Source: Ceriagrion tenellum (taxonomy: Eukaryota; Arthropoda; Insecta; Odonata; Coenagrionidae). Taken from it: a DNA stretch of 64,000 bases. A program made the translations under genes and the position numbers. Below are positions 12,056 through 21,517 of the stretch, piece after piece; the stretch's first letter is position 1, and every line of letters begins with the position of its first letter. Under the pieces are notes generated by a model. That model ran no database searches. It worked only from the letters and a program-made list of their open reading frames with translations, and was not told the origin of the DNA. The stretch spans positions 73,024,123 to 73,088,122 of the forward strand of contig OY720636.1 in assembly GCA_963169105.1 (NCBI GenBank), given 5' to 3'.

Positions 12056-13167
12056 TTGTGCAGAGGGCTCCTGACCCGCCAACTCCCCCTTATCGGCCTT
12101 CGTAGAACAGCGGCACGCCACACGACGACGTCGTCCACTACTACCGATAGCCCTAGAGTCCCGCCTCTACAGGTAAAGGTGAAGAACAATGTTTTAATGA
12201 ATTATTTAGTTTGTTCTAACTCAGTTGTTAAAATGTGAAAAAGATGTATTCTGTATACCAATATATAAATCTATCTAAAGAGCGAAAAATAACACGATTA
12301 TGATCTTAGTGCGTGAATGAAAGGCTAAAATAAGTACACGTTCCTTGGTAGTCCGTTACTGCCAATTGACCTGGAACAATTTTTATCGGTGGACGGCCAC
12401 TGAGGTTGAAATTTCTTTTAAATCACGGTTTCTGGTGCAACTGAGGGTCCCCCAATTAATGAATAATAAAATACACTAACCTATCTTGGCGTTCGTTGTA
12501 TTAAACGCTATAGCATTTATATTTTTCGTAATTGTTTGACGGTTTCGAACACCATCTCCGCTATAGTTATCATAGTGCTATTGGGATGCTCTGGAATTGC
12601 AAGCATTTGCCTGGTTCTGACACACGTAACAATTGTCAGTCTCTCTTTGGTATCATTGTTGCCTAGGGATAATATTTTACAATCCAATTCAATGCCAGCA
12701 CAAGGTTCGGGTACAATAACCCTTTCACTCTTTCAGCAGATTTATCCCAAAGTTTGTCCCGTTGTCTCCTCATGCAGGCTTCATTTTTATTCGTCTGGGA
12801 TATATCCTCCCTCCCCTGAAGGAAAAAAACTCAAATGATTTTTGTAATGACTAATGCAATAGCGACACCACAGAATACAAAACCACTTGACCCTAAACGC
12901 AAACGCAGAGAGACATGTATTCACTTCCAAACTCGAGTCTAGCAAAGAAGGAATGAAATATGGCCGGATAAAAAGTAGGTCCACATTGCTTAATTTCTCT
13001 AAGTTTAAAACGTGCGCTCCTGTATAAGTCGTATGGACAGCCAACAGAGATAGAATAAAACAATGTTCTTCACCAATACCAGGGTAAGAAGGACTTTGGA
13101 AGTATCGGAAATGCCGCCGATTCGCCGAGAGCCGGTAAGGAGGAAGGGCGGTGTAGGGGCACTGTTC
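12056..13167. other. spacer between inverted-repeat arms
   Basis: About 1.1 kb separates the arms. The longest frames (12536-12838 plus, 12787-13215 minus) overlap each other and contain no recognisable transposase or other domain. If this was a DNA transposon, its coding part has been lost or is not recognisable. Confidence 0.4.
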
Positions 13168-13510
13168 ACGCGCCGGCGCCTCTTTAAGCGCTCTCTTCGG
13201 CCTATAGTATCTCATAAACAGCTAAAGATCAACCAAATCTACAGAAATGTTTGCCCAATGAACCGTGACATATCATCCTTACTTTGAGGGAAGCTGTTTT
13301 GGCGCAATAATTCCATTTTTCGAATGGGGTATTTTAGACCCCATGCGGCACGGATTCATGACATCGCACTCGGACCGGAATTTCACAAGTACTTTTTCAT
13401 CAAAATGCATGTTTCGGCTTGTGGAACTCTTCACTTTTCAGATGTTCGAAAAACTAGACCCAGTTTGGGGAACGGAGTTTCCATCGTGGCATGCCGTTGC
13501 CCTTTCTCAA
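13168..13510 (-). repeat. right arm of a large inverted repeat
   Basis: Reverse complement partner of 11715-12055. It opens with ACGCGCCGGCGCCTCTTTAA and contains TTTTAGACCCCATGCGGCAC at about 13332, the mirror of the left-arm sequence. Confidence 0.6.
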
Positions 13511-13559
13511 TCTTACCGAAAACTCGATTATAATATAGTACAAACACCCATGGTCTAAG

Positions 13560-13720
13560 TGGTTTGAAACCCATCAGATGAGACTCGAACCCAAGACCTC
13601 AGGATTAGTAGATGAAGGCTAATCTCGTCACCCTTGACAGGATAAAATTGGGGAGTGAGAGGTTATGAGTGGTCCAGCGACCTTGTTCGTGGTACGATGA
13701 CGAACTGTCGTGTCACAAAT
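13560..13720 (-). repeat. tRNA-derived SINE fragment (minus strand)
   Basis: Read on the minus strand, GGGTTCGAGTCTC (about 13569-13581) matches the RNA polymerase III B box, and GGGTGACGAGATTAGC about 40 bases upstream is an acceptable A box. No complete cloverleaf can be drawn, so this is a SINE head rather than a tRNA gene. Confidence 0.45.
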
Positions 13721-15764
13721 ACAATGCACTATAACATATAATTTCAATACAATCTGTAAATCACAAAAGGAAGCATCCCATCGACTATTGGATTTAGAAT
13801 AAAATTCCCTTTAAAAAGACTACGCCCACATAAAAACAACTGAAAGTCTTCGGTAGCGACAACAGAAGTTTAGCAAGAGTAACAGAACGTGAGTTGTACC
13901 GTAAATAATCCATTATCATCTTCAAAATTCGTAGTATATTAAACAGAATTTTATATTCAACGAGTGAAGGTGTAGAAGACTATAGTACACTCCGTCGCAG
14001 GCCTTTCCATGATGGTTTCCTTTCGCTGATCTTTATACGGACAAGTTGACAGATGGTCGTGGGTTCAAATCCTTACCAGTGCATGGCAATTTAGTAAACT
14101 CCATAGATGTGGAAGTCTCTCGGCGTACTAATACATAGGAGAGATAAGACGGAATCTGAGAGATAAACCTTCGTAAAGGTTAAGAAAATAAAGTCCTCAA
14201 GTCATGTTAAGACGATGCTAATGCGCGTACACACGCACGGAATATAACAGGTATTCCGATGGACATGAGTTCGCGAATTCAAGCAATCCATGCTTAAGAT
14301 GAAATTTAGAAAGAATATTAGTTCACATATCTACTTGCACAAGCATGTGTCTCACGCAATATGGCCTAAATTAATTCTACCATGCTTGTAGTAGTTTCCA
14401 TTTTCATAGTTAAACAGCTGATAGTGCTGTAAATATTTAGCATCTAAAAATTAGCAATATTTCTATTCCAAACGGTTCATTCACTCTCCATTTGTTTCAC
14501 ATTACACATAATTGACGGGTGTTCTAGATGGAATTTTTTCACCAAATAAAAAAAAATGAACCAGTGATGATTTAAAATGCTTTTTTATGGTACTTCTCTA
14601 AAGCAGGATCTAGGGCCACATCGCCAGTTTTCCAATCTTAAAGCAATGAGGGGGATAGCGTTCCTAAGACAAGTACGCGTGATTTAATGTTGGTTTCTTG
14701 GGTTTTGGTGCTCAAGTCCGGTTTAAAACAATTATCCATGTATTATAAACTATAGTGAGCCCAAACATCATGTCTTACAAATAGTATCTCGGAGTTGCGT
14801 AGTTAAGGTACTCCTCCGGAGACCGTCTGGATGGAAAATTTTCTTTCTTCGCATTTCCAAAGGATTTAGGGAGCTAATTTATAATTGTGTGCAATGTGGA
14901 ATGTGGAACATGTCTCTCATGGAACTATGGGACAGTGAGGTTGATGTCGCACATTTCTTTGATGAGTTTTAACTACTTTTATTTTGTTCCAATACGGGAC
15001 TGATTGGAGGACTTTGTCATCAGAGTAACATGATTTGTGACGAAGTGGCGACGGAAGATCAAATTAATTTCCCTTTTATCATACGTGAGAGCGAGAGTGC
15101 CGGTAAGGTTTATCAAGGTATACTTTCAACCAGGCGCTTTTTCTGCATTTCCTTCCGCCCAAGGCAGTCGTGCGGGTCCATTCTTACGCCTGACGTCCGT
15201 TTTTAGTGACTTAAGCTCACAACAGGTGGTGTTAGTGACGTCATTCTACGGAGCCTGCACGTGCTCTACAGTAGCAGGATTGTAAGTTGTAATGTTCAGT
15301 CCCTTTTTAGAATTCAAGGTTTATCTCTCAATAGCAATGAATTTAAAATATTACAAGGGGCCATTTAATATATCTATGAAGTTCGACTTTGCCGTGTATT
15401 TATATACACGGCATTTTATTTATCGCACATTAATAATGAGCCAGCACAATGGTGTGGATTTAGGTTTATCTCTCACTAAACTCGGACTATTCCTGAGATT
15501 GGAGAAGAATTATGTGAAAGTGAAGTTCTTTCACCAACAGCTATTCGCGAGGGAAGATTTTTAACCACGACAGGTCTCTAGAGTCCCTCCCAGGTTCTTA
15601 GGGAAGATTGGAAGATACTTGTATCTCTTTTGATTTTTGTCTTGAAGCTTTAACATAAATATCAATATCAATATTCTGATGTCAAAGCAAAAGGTATCTC
15701 ACGTGGCGGTCTGCTACATCAGTAATTTTAACTCTTATTTCTGAAGAACCTGTAGCAATCACAT
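13721..15764. other. non-coding DNA with a small hairpin
   Basis: No gene recognised. GGGTTCAAATCC at 14061-14072 resembles a pol III B box without a clear A box. A short perfect hairpin (GCCGTGTAT / ATACACGGC, 15391-15412) lies in an otherwise AT-rich stretch. Frames at 15037-15285 and 15292-15564 have no recognised homologue. Confidence 0.45.
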
Positions 15765-15870
15765 TGGAGTAGTGGTTTGCGTGGGATGATTGTTTGGAAA
15801 GATGTGAAACCGCGGTTCGATGCCCAATATAGGCATACAATATTAATTCTGACCCTCTCACTATGGGCGA
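15765..15870 (+). repeat. possible tRNA-like SINE head
   Basis: TAGTGGTTTGCGTGGG (A-box-like) is followed about 40 bases later by CGGTTCGATGCCC (B-box match). The spacing suits a pol III promoter, but no acceptor stem is seen. Confidence 0.4.
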
Positions 15871-16071
15871 TCACAAACTTTTCTGATATATTCTGGCTAA
15901 TATTTTTTTGTTTTTGGTGACTTCAGTGACAACGCCCTAGGATAATATATTACGAAAACAATCTTACATGGATTGGTGTATTTTGTCTATTTTAAATACT
16001 AACATGTGTCCTGATAGTATTCAAGGTTTATGTTTAATCTTCTAAGAAGACTAATTAAATATTGTTTGCAG

Positions 16072-17985
16072 ATGGCCAAGCGTACAGCGGTGCCTACCAA
16101 AGAAGGGATGATGCGTCTTTTTGACAGGGATTCAGAGCTAAGCGAATTATGTGACGACGAAGACATCGATCAAACTTTTCTGCCTCCTCCTCGAATTCCT
16201 GACGAAGAGCATTCGAATGGATCTACAGAAATGAAGAATCCCCGTAATCGTCATTCACCTCTCCTCTTTCATTGACTGCTCCGCAGTTTCTTGTCGCTTC
16301 CCTTACTCCTGGTTTCTCAAGGACGGAGTCTTCGAATTATAGCAGTCCATTATCTACACCAGACTCACTTTCTCAGTATGAGAATAAAAGATCCAACAAA
16401 AATCTCACAAAATATAGCGGGAAGGAGATGGGTTTGGCGGAAAAAATCCTTTATTGAAAAAGTTCATCCACCAATGAAAATTCGGCATCAAATCCAAAAA
16501 GTTTGCTTTAATTAATTTTTAATTATATTAAGAATGTAATTGTGTGTAGTGTCTTAGTTCAATTAAAAATATATTGATGTAAAGTTAGACCTCAGCAGAT
16601 TATATTTCATTCATTGTCAGAACTCTGATCCCGTTGAGTCACCTCTCCACCACTGGACGAAGTGCTTTACTGACGCTTTTTTCGAGACTGCAGCGAAGTT
16701 CACCAACATGCATTCTGTGTCCAAATAAGGAGTTCTATATAGACAAAAAAGGATTGAAGTTTTTAAGTTTTCGGATTCAATATCTTGATGGGGGATATTA
16801 TACATCCGAAATTTCCTAATTATTGGCAGAAGGGTTTCCGTTAGCCGGAAATTCAGACCAACATGGCCACAGATCGTTCCTTCACGATCAGGATAAATTT
16901 GCATTTCGTAGACACCAATGTGCCTCCGTATCCCCCTAACTCAAGAGGTTAATAGGTTATGGATGATTCAGACGGTAATCGATGCGGTGCGGAATCGGCG
17001 CCGTTGTCTGCGTCGTGACCATGTTTATTTTTCTGTTGACGAATAGATGATGACGTTTACCAGTAGGTTCCCAGGGATTAAACATTACGTCAAGAATAAA
17101 CATCGACCAAAGTGACTGAAAAATTAAATCATTACTTCTTTTACTAGATTTTAAAGAGTATAAGGGAAAGAACACCTCTCCCTTCTTCTGAGCTGGGTCA
17201 CAGTCCGTTCGTGGTTTTCATTTACATCTACTTATTTCCCTGCAAGCCACCATAAGGGTGTTTAGCAGGGGATGACTTATCATCAAAATGAACTAAAGTG
17301 AAGAAATTTACTTTCACCAACAAGCGCCACACTATCGGTATGCTACAAATGCTACAGAAACTACTAAAATAACCAATATTGTAACTATATAAACGCGACA
17401 CAAGAGTCGAGCAGGGAACATGCAAAACATGGTGCTAGCAATACTTGGCATATTTAGAAAGATGCATTAGGGGGCATATGAATAAAAGTTACACTACCTG
17501 CCAACTAACCTACTTCAAAGTCTAGACGCAGCCATTATGGAAAAATGACATTTTTAACCTTTCTGGTCGACAATCTATTTCCCTTATTTACTTTTTGTGA
17601 TCTGATCTACCGTAGTATGTTGGAGTTTGTTTTTCACCTTATTAAAGCCATTCCAGTAAGGAGTTTTGTTTATTTTGATCGCCTTTTTACAACTTTCCCA
17701 TTCTTAGACAAACTATCAGATTTAGGATAGAAGGAACAGGTACCATAATGACAAATCGAGTTTAAGGCTAAAATATACTTGATGAAACAACGAAAATGAA
17801 TCGTGGAGATTCAATACAGTATGTTCAATACAGTAGCAGGGATGAAAAAATTGTGGTTGGTCAGTGTAAGGACAACAATAAAGTACTTCTGACATCAACA
17901 TGTAGGTTGATTACGGAGTTGAAGGTTATTATGGCGAAAGAAGAGATGTGGAAAAGTTTCGATACTACCTATGTTACGCCGAGCG
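16072..17985 (+). pseudogene. piggyBac-type (PGBD-like) transposase pseudogene
   Basis: Decayed cut-and-paste transposase of the piggyBac superfamily, which moves DNA segments at TTAA sites. The N-terminus (ATG at 16072, directly after a splice-acceptor-like TTTGCAG) is the acidic leader typical of PGBD proteins, with SELCDDEDIDQTFLPPPR; a frameshift leads to RRWVWRKKSF near 16425. The middle contains the TDAFFETAAKFTNMHSV region (about 16660-16710) and HVYFSVDE followed by a TAG stop at 17044 where Gln is expected, then KHYVKNKHRP. A second acidic site, VYFDRLFTT, has its Asp at 17677. Similarity fades after NKVLLTSTC (about 17905). Frameshifts and stops make it non-functional. No TTAA-flanked inverted repeats were identified, so element boundaries are open. 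Confidence 0.75.
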
Positions 17986-18244
17986 GCGACGACGCTGGTG
18001 TGAGAGATAGGAAAAGGTGGCGGGGAGTGAGGGTCGGAAGGTACGAGGCCCCGCTTAGGCGATGTCGGAAGAGGACATGGCCCATAGTTTTCGTGAGAGG
18101 GATAGCTAGGAGATAGTTTGCACGCCTTTGCACGTAGCTCACTGATTTCGAGGAACAGAAAGAATGTTTTACATGCATCGCTGAAAGCAAAATTGAATCC
18201 AAGATACTAAATCCATAGTTATCATTAGTCATCAATTATAATTA
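17986..18244. other. junction sequence between piggyBac relic and LINE
   Basis: GC-richer sequence at about 17985-18115 is unlike the piggyBac C-terminus and carries no recognised domain. The frame at 17796-18116 is a chimera of piggyBac relic and this sequence, not a host gene. Confidence 0.4.
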
Positions 18245-19193
18245 GCTCCCCGGGATGGGTTGCCAGTTCTCCAGGGCGCCTCCCCAGGAGGTGGATAGAG
18301 GAAAGCTTAACGGAAATGGTTGGTACTGCGGAAGTGAAATACTAAGGGTTAACCAAAACCTAGCATTGAGCAGCGGCAGCAGGCTGTCTCAATACTGAGC
18401 TAGGCAGAGGATTTGAAACCAAAATAGTTATGTATCAGACAGCAATCGGTAATATGGTAACCTCTGTATTCAGTGACTGGGCAGCGGAGAGGAAGGCCAA
18501 GGAATGACCGCCTCATTATTACTTTCCCTAATTGAAACACCATTGCTGTAAATCAAAATAATATGGCCCTAAGTCCCGGGATGATTTTAAATTATCAAAG
18601 GGCGCTAAGAATCCCCTAGTCAGCCTTGAAAAAATACAACTTGATGTGTCTTTTAGCAGCAGGAAAACTAGACAATGTGAATGCTGAATTGAAGAGAATT
18701 AAAGTAGATGCATTAATCATCAGTGACCTATAGTCACCTGGGTAAGGTAAATGTAACACAGAATATGTAATATATTCCTTAGGATACAATGACCCAAAAC
18801 ATAAATATGGTGAGGTGATAATGATTTCAAATAACATCAAAAGATAGTAATAAATGATATCCCATTTTCCCACAAAATCATTGTGATACAACTCAAAACT
18901 AACGAAGGCATTACTAATCTTGTTCAAGTTATGCACTTACTGCAGAGAGGGAAGAAAGGGATGGAGGATTTTTTGCCGAAGTAGAGGAAGTTTTGAGTGA
19001 CAAAGAGGCAGCATGTTACTTTGGTAATGGGTGATTTCAATGCCAAGTTAGAGCAAGACACAGTAGAAGGATATGTATGGAATCAGCTGAACGTAATGAA
19101 CGAGATGACCGTCTAGTTCAGTTCAGTCAAACAGAATTTCATAATGGCAAACACCTTCTTTAAATTACCTAAAAGAAGACTATATACATGAAA
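18245..19193 (+). pseudogene. LINE, 5' part: leader and AP-type endonuclease domain
   Basis: First half of a non-LTR retrotransposon. About 18245-18600 is a leader-like stretch. From about 18650 the frame encodes an exonuclease-endonuclease-phosphatase domain, the enzyme that nicks target DNA to prime reverse transcription. Visible signatures are AGKLDNVNAELKRIKVDAL near the N-terminus and the VMGDFNAKLEQD box (about 19020-19060, the GDFN catalytic motif). Stops and frameshifts are scattered throughout. The reading breaks at 19193 at a Lys-Ser-Pro triplet and resumes at 21518 beyond an inserted DNA transposon. The clade (Jockey, CR1 or RTE-like) cannot be settled by eye. Confidence 0.75.
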
Positions 19194-19201
19194 ATCACCA
19201 C
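19194..19201. repeat. left target-site duplication (ATCACCAC)
   Basis: The 8 bases ATCACCAC precede the transposon and are repeated exactly at 21510-21517 after it. An 8-bp duplication is characteristic of hAT and P-type transposons. Confidence 0.85.
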
Positions 19202-19352
19202 TAAGGTGCGGCCTAAAACACTTTTTTTCGAAAAGTTTATGTGCTGCAGCACCATATTGTGCCAATACCAGCAGAAACCACCCACAAAAAACTTCAGCTC
19301 AATCGATCAATATTTAGAGGTCACTCACGGCCCCCGAGGTAGAAAAATTTGG
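19202..19352 (+). repeat. left terminal inverted repeat
   Basis: About 150 bp that pair with the reverse complement of 21359-21509, with only about a dozen differences, mostly transitions. Confidence 0.85.
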
Positions 19353-21139
19353 CTCAATGCACGGGTGTGGATGTCAATAGCTTGGCTATCAGTGAACGTA
19401 GTTTAAGGCGTCACCGTTCGCGAATCCGTAGAGATTTTGCCGAGAATATAAAAGATGGACTTAAACCGACTCGCCCGCTAGTAGTTCACTGGGACGGGAA
19501 GATGTTACCAAGTATTTGCAAGAGTGCATCTTCGCAGCCAATAGTGGAGCGATTGCCTATCCTGGTGTCAGAGGGACTCGAGGACCGCATTCTCCCAGTG
19601 GCGAAGCTCGAGAAGGCTGGTCCCCTTCTCGGCCAGGCTACGGCCACGGCAGTTTTCAGTGCACTTCGGGAGTATGGCCTGGTGAATCACGTCAGTGCGA
19701 TATGCTTCGACACCAGGAGCAGCAATGCAGGTAAGAAAAATTGACTGTATGTTACGATCCGTACTAGTAATTTTAACGGATGAAACTAAAACATCGCATG
19801 TCTTTTCAGGTGAGAAAAACGGAGCTTGTGTGCTGCTTGAACACTTACTTAGTGATGAGCAAGGGTAAACAAAAGTAATGCTCAACCTGGCTTGCCGTTA
19901 CCACATAATGGAAATCATCCTCGGTGGTGTATTTGAGGCATGTGTCGGGCCATCAAAGAGTCCAGAAGTCTATATTTGAGCGGTTCAGAAGTGAATGGCC
20001 ACAAACGAATCCGCAGGAATATATGACTAGTGTCATGTGCCCTGAATTGAGGCAAAAGTTGAGAGACATCATAGACACCACAATAGTCTTTGCTGAAAAG
20101 TGCTTGGAGGTCAGAACTGATAATACGGTAACATTTTCATGTGATCACCCCACCCCCACCTACCCCTCTTTTCTTTCCAACGCCAGCCTAGCAAATTTCT
20201 CGGTTTCCTCTTTTTTATAGGAGAGTCAGCCTCGCGATGACTAACGCAATCTCCTGGAGATTTCCATTATTTTTCTCGGTGGCGTTCCACCCCGTGGTAT
20301 CAAGATCTAGGCACCAGGAAGCATCTTGAGTGCAAGGTAGATGGCTAAGGGCATCTATACTCTCAAAATATGGATGTTTCAGGAGCAATTTCGGCTCACG
20401 CGCAGGGAGCGCACTGGCCTGGAACGCGTATGTTTATTCTTGATTCGCGTTTACCTGAAGGCGTGGTTTACAGTGTCACAAGCAACATCTGCGCCTCGCA
20501 ACGATTTCAATCTTCTCAAAGATCTCATTGAGTAAGTATGAGAAAAAATTTAATTGTGAATCTTATTTTCATGATCTTTTTACTAAAAACAGATTTTTGC
20601 GCAGGTATGAAGACTCTATTGTCTCAAAGGTGGCCATAGAGAAATTAAGTTGTCACTTGTGGTATATATGTGAGCGGCTTGTGGCTTTCGCCATTTATAA
20701 CGCGGAAGTGTCTCTTGAAACCAAGAGAAAGATGGCTATTGCTACTCAAGAAAGTCCTAGCGACGAGTGTGAGAATCCGAAGCGCCTCAAGTGGTCGAAG
20801 GAGCAACTAGCCAACTGTATTCACCAGGACCTTCCCGATTTCGTCACGGGACGTACAACCGAATTTTTCAATTCCTTGGGTCTCAAGTGTGATTTTTTGA
20901 GGGTGGATCCAGAATCATGGCCAAATCTGGAGCAGTTTCAACGGGCCAATGAAGTCGTCTCCCAGCTGAGAGTTGTAAACGACTGCGCGGAACGCGGCGC
21001 TGCGCTCATCAAGAAGTACAACTCCATACTCACACAAGATGAGGATGAAAAGCAATACCTACTCACGGTTATGGCTGAGCATCGCAGGAACTGCTCAGAC
21101 ATGAAAATATCTACCCTGCTGAACGCACTCCATGATTAA
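19349..21139 (+). pseudogene. spliced transposase pseudogene of the hAT-like element
   Basis: Four exons can be inferred: 19349-19730, 19810-20127, 20221-20531 and 20605-21139, with introns opening GTAAG/GTAAC and closing CAG or TAG. Phases match at every junction. Candidate catalytic or fold motifs are VVHWDGK, VSAICFDTRSSNAG (Asp-rich), and LACRYH, a Cys-x-x-His reminiscent of the hAT insertion domain. The C-terminal exon is fully open (179 codons) and ends with LTVMAEHRRNCSD before TAA. Inactivating stops are TAA at 19866, TAA at 20242, TAG at 20308 and TAG at 20338. There is no ATG, and the N-terminus is missing. I recall similar uncharacterised transposase-like proteins in arthropods and cnidarians but cannot name the family. 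Confidence 0.75.
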
Positions 21140-21290
21140 ATGGTTTTGTTTGTTTCATAAAAATCAGTACATTTAAATACAATGTAAAACAACTGTCATC
21201 CACTCATCATTATCAGAAACTATATACCCTGGTCTACCCAGAAAAAGTTGGTCCATCGTCCGAGCGCCTAGTCAGCGCAGCAGCTCTACC

Positions 21291-21356
21291 CCGCGCGCGC
21301 GCCGCCACCCGCCGCCACCGCTACCGCCACCACCGCTACCGCCGCCGCTCGCGCCA
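21291..21356. repeat. GC-rich CCGCCACCGCTA-type simple repeat
   Basis: A degenerate tandem of CCGCCACC/CGCTACCG units, abruptly GC-rich in an AT-rich setting, lies between the transposase stop and the right terminal repeat. Confidence 0.7.
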
Positions 21357-21358
21357 CG

Positions 21359-21509
21359 CCTAAATTTTTCTACTTCGGGGCCGTGAGCGACCTCTGAATA
21401 TTGTCCGATTGAGCTGAAATTTTTTGTGGGTGGTTTCTACTGGTATTGGCACAATATGGCACTGCAGCACATAAACTTTTCAAAAAAAAGTTTTTCAGGC
21501 CGCACCCTA
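21359..21509 (-). repeat. right terminal inverted repeat
   Basis: Reverse complement partner of 19202-19352; the outer end is CCGCACCCTA. Confidence 0.85.
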
Positions 21510-21517
21510 ATCACCAC
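21510..21517. repeat. right target-site duplication (ATCACCAC)
   Basis: Exact copy of 19194-19201. Confidence 0.85.

Larger units (their letters stand above)
19202..21509 (+). mobile_element. hAT-like DNA transposon, 2308 bp, inserted in a LINE
   Basis: The element has terminal inverted repeats of about 150 bp (19202-19352 and 21359-21509), roughly 90% identical, beginning TA(A/G)GGTGCGGCC. An exact 8-bp duplication ATCACCAC flanks it, and removing it rejoins the endonuclease and linker frames of the surrounding LINE. TAGGG-type ends plus an 8-bp duplication fit the hAT superfamily; P-type elements are an alternative. The interior carries one spliced transposase pseudogene on the plus strand. 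Exon 1 begins right at the inner edge of the left repeat and lacks an ATG, so the N-terminal exons seem to have been deleted. Confidence 0.85.

Noticed and set aside
12536..13215. Opposed 100- and 142-codon frames
   Set aside because: They overlap on opposite strands, lack motifs and lie inside an inverted-repeat spacer.
15037..15564. Two adjacent plus-strand frames of 82 and 90 codons
   Set aside because: No recognisable domain and no supporting splice or promoter evidence.
17796..18116. 106-codon plus-strand frame as a possible host gene
   Set aside because: Its first half is the tail of the piggyBac relic and the second half is unrelated sequence; a chimera.
19202..21509. 4-bp CTAA target duplication for the transposon (boundaries 19205-21506)
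   Set aside because: The 8-bp duplication ATCACCAC with TA(A/G)GGTGCGG ends explains more bases and also restores the LINE frame exactly.
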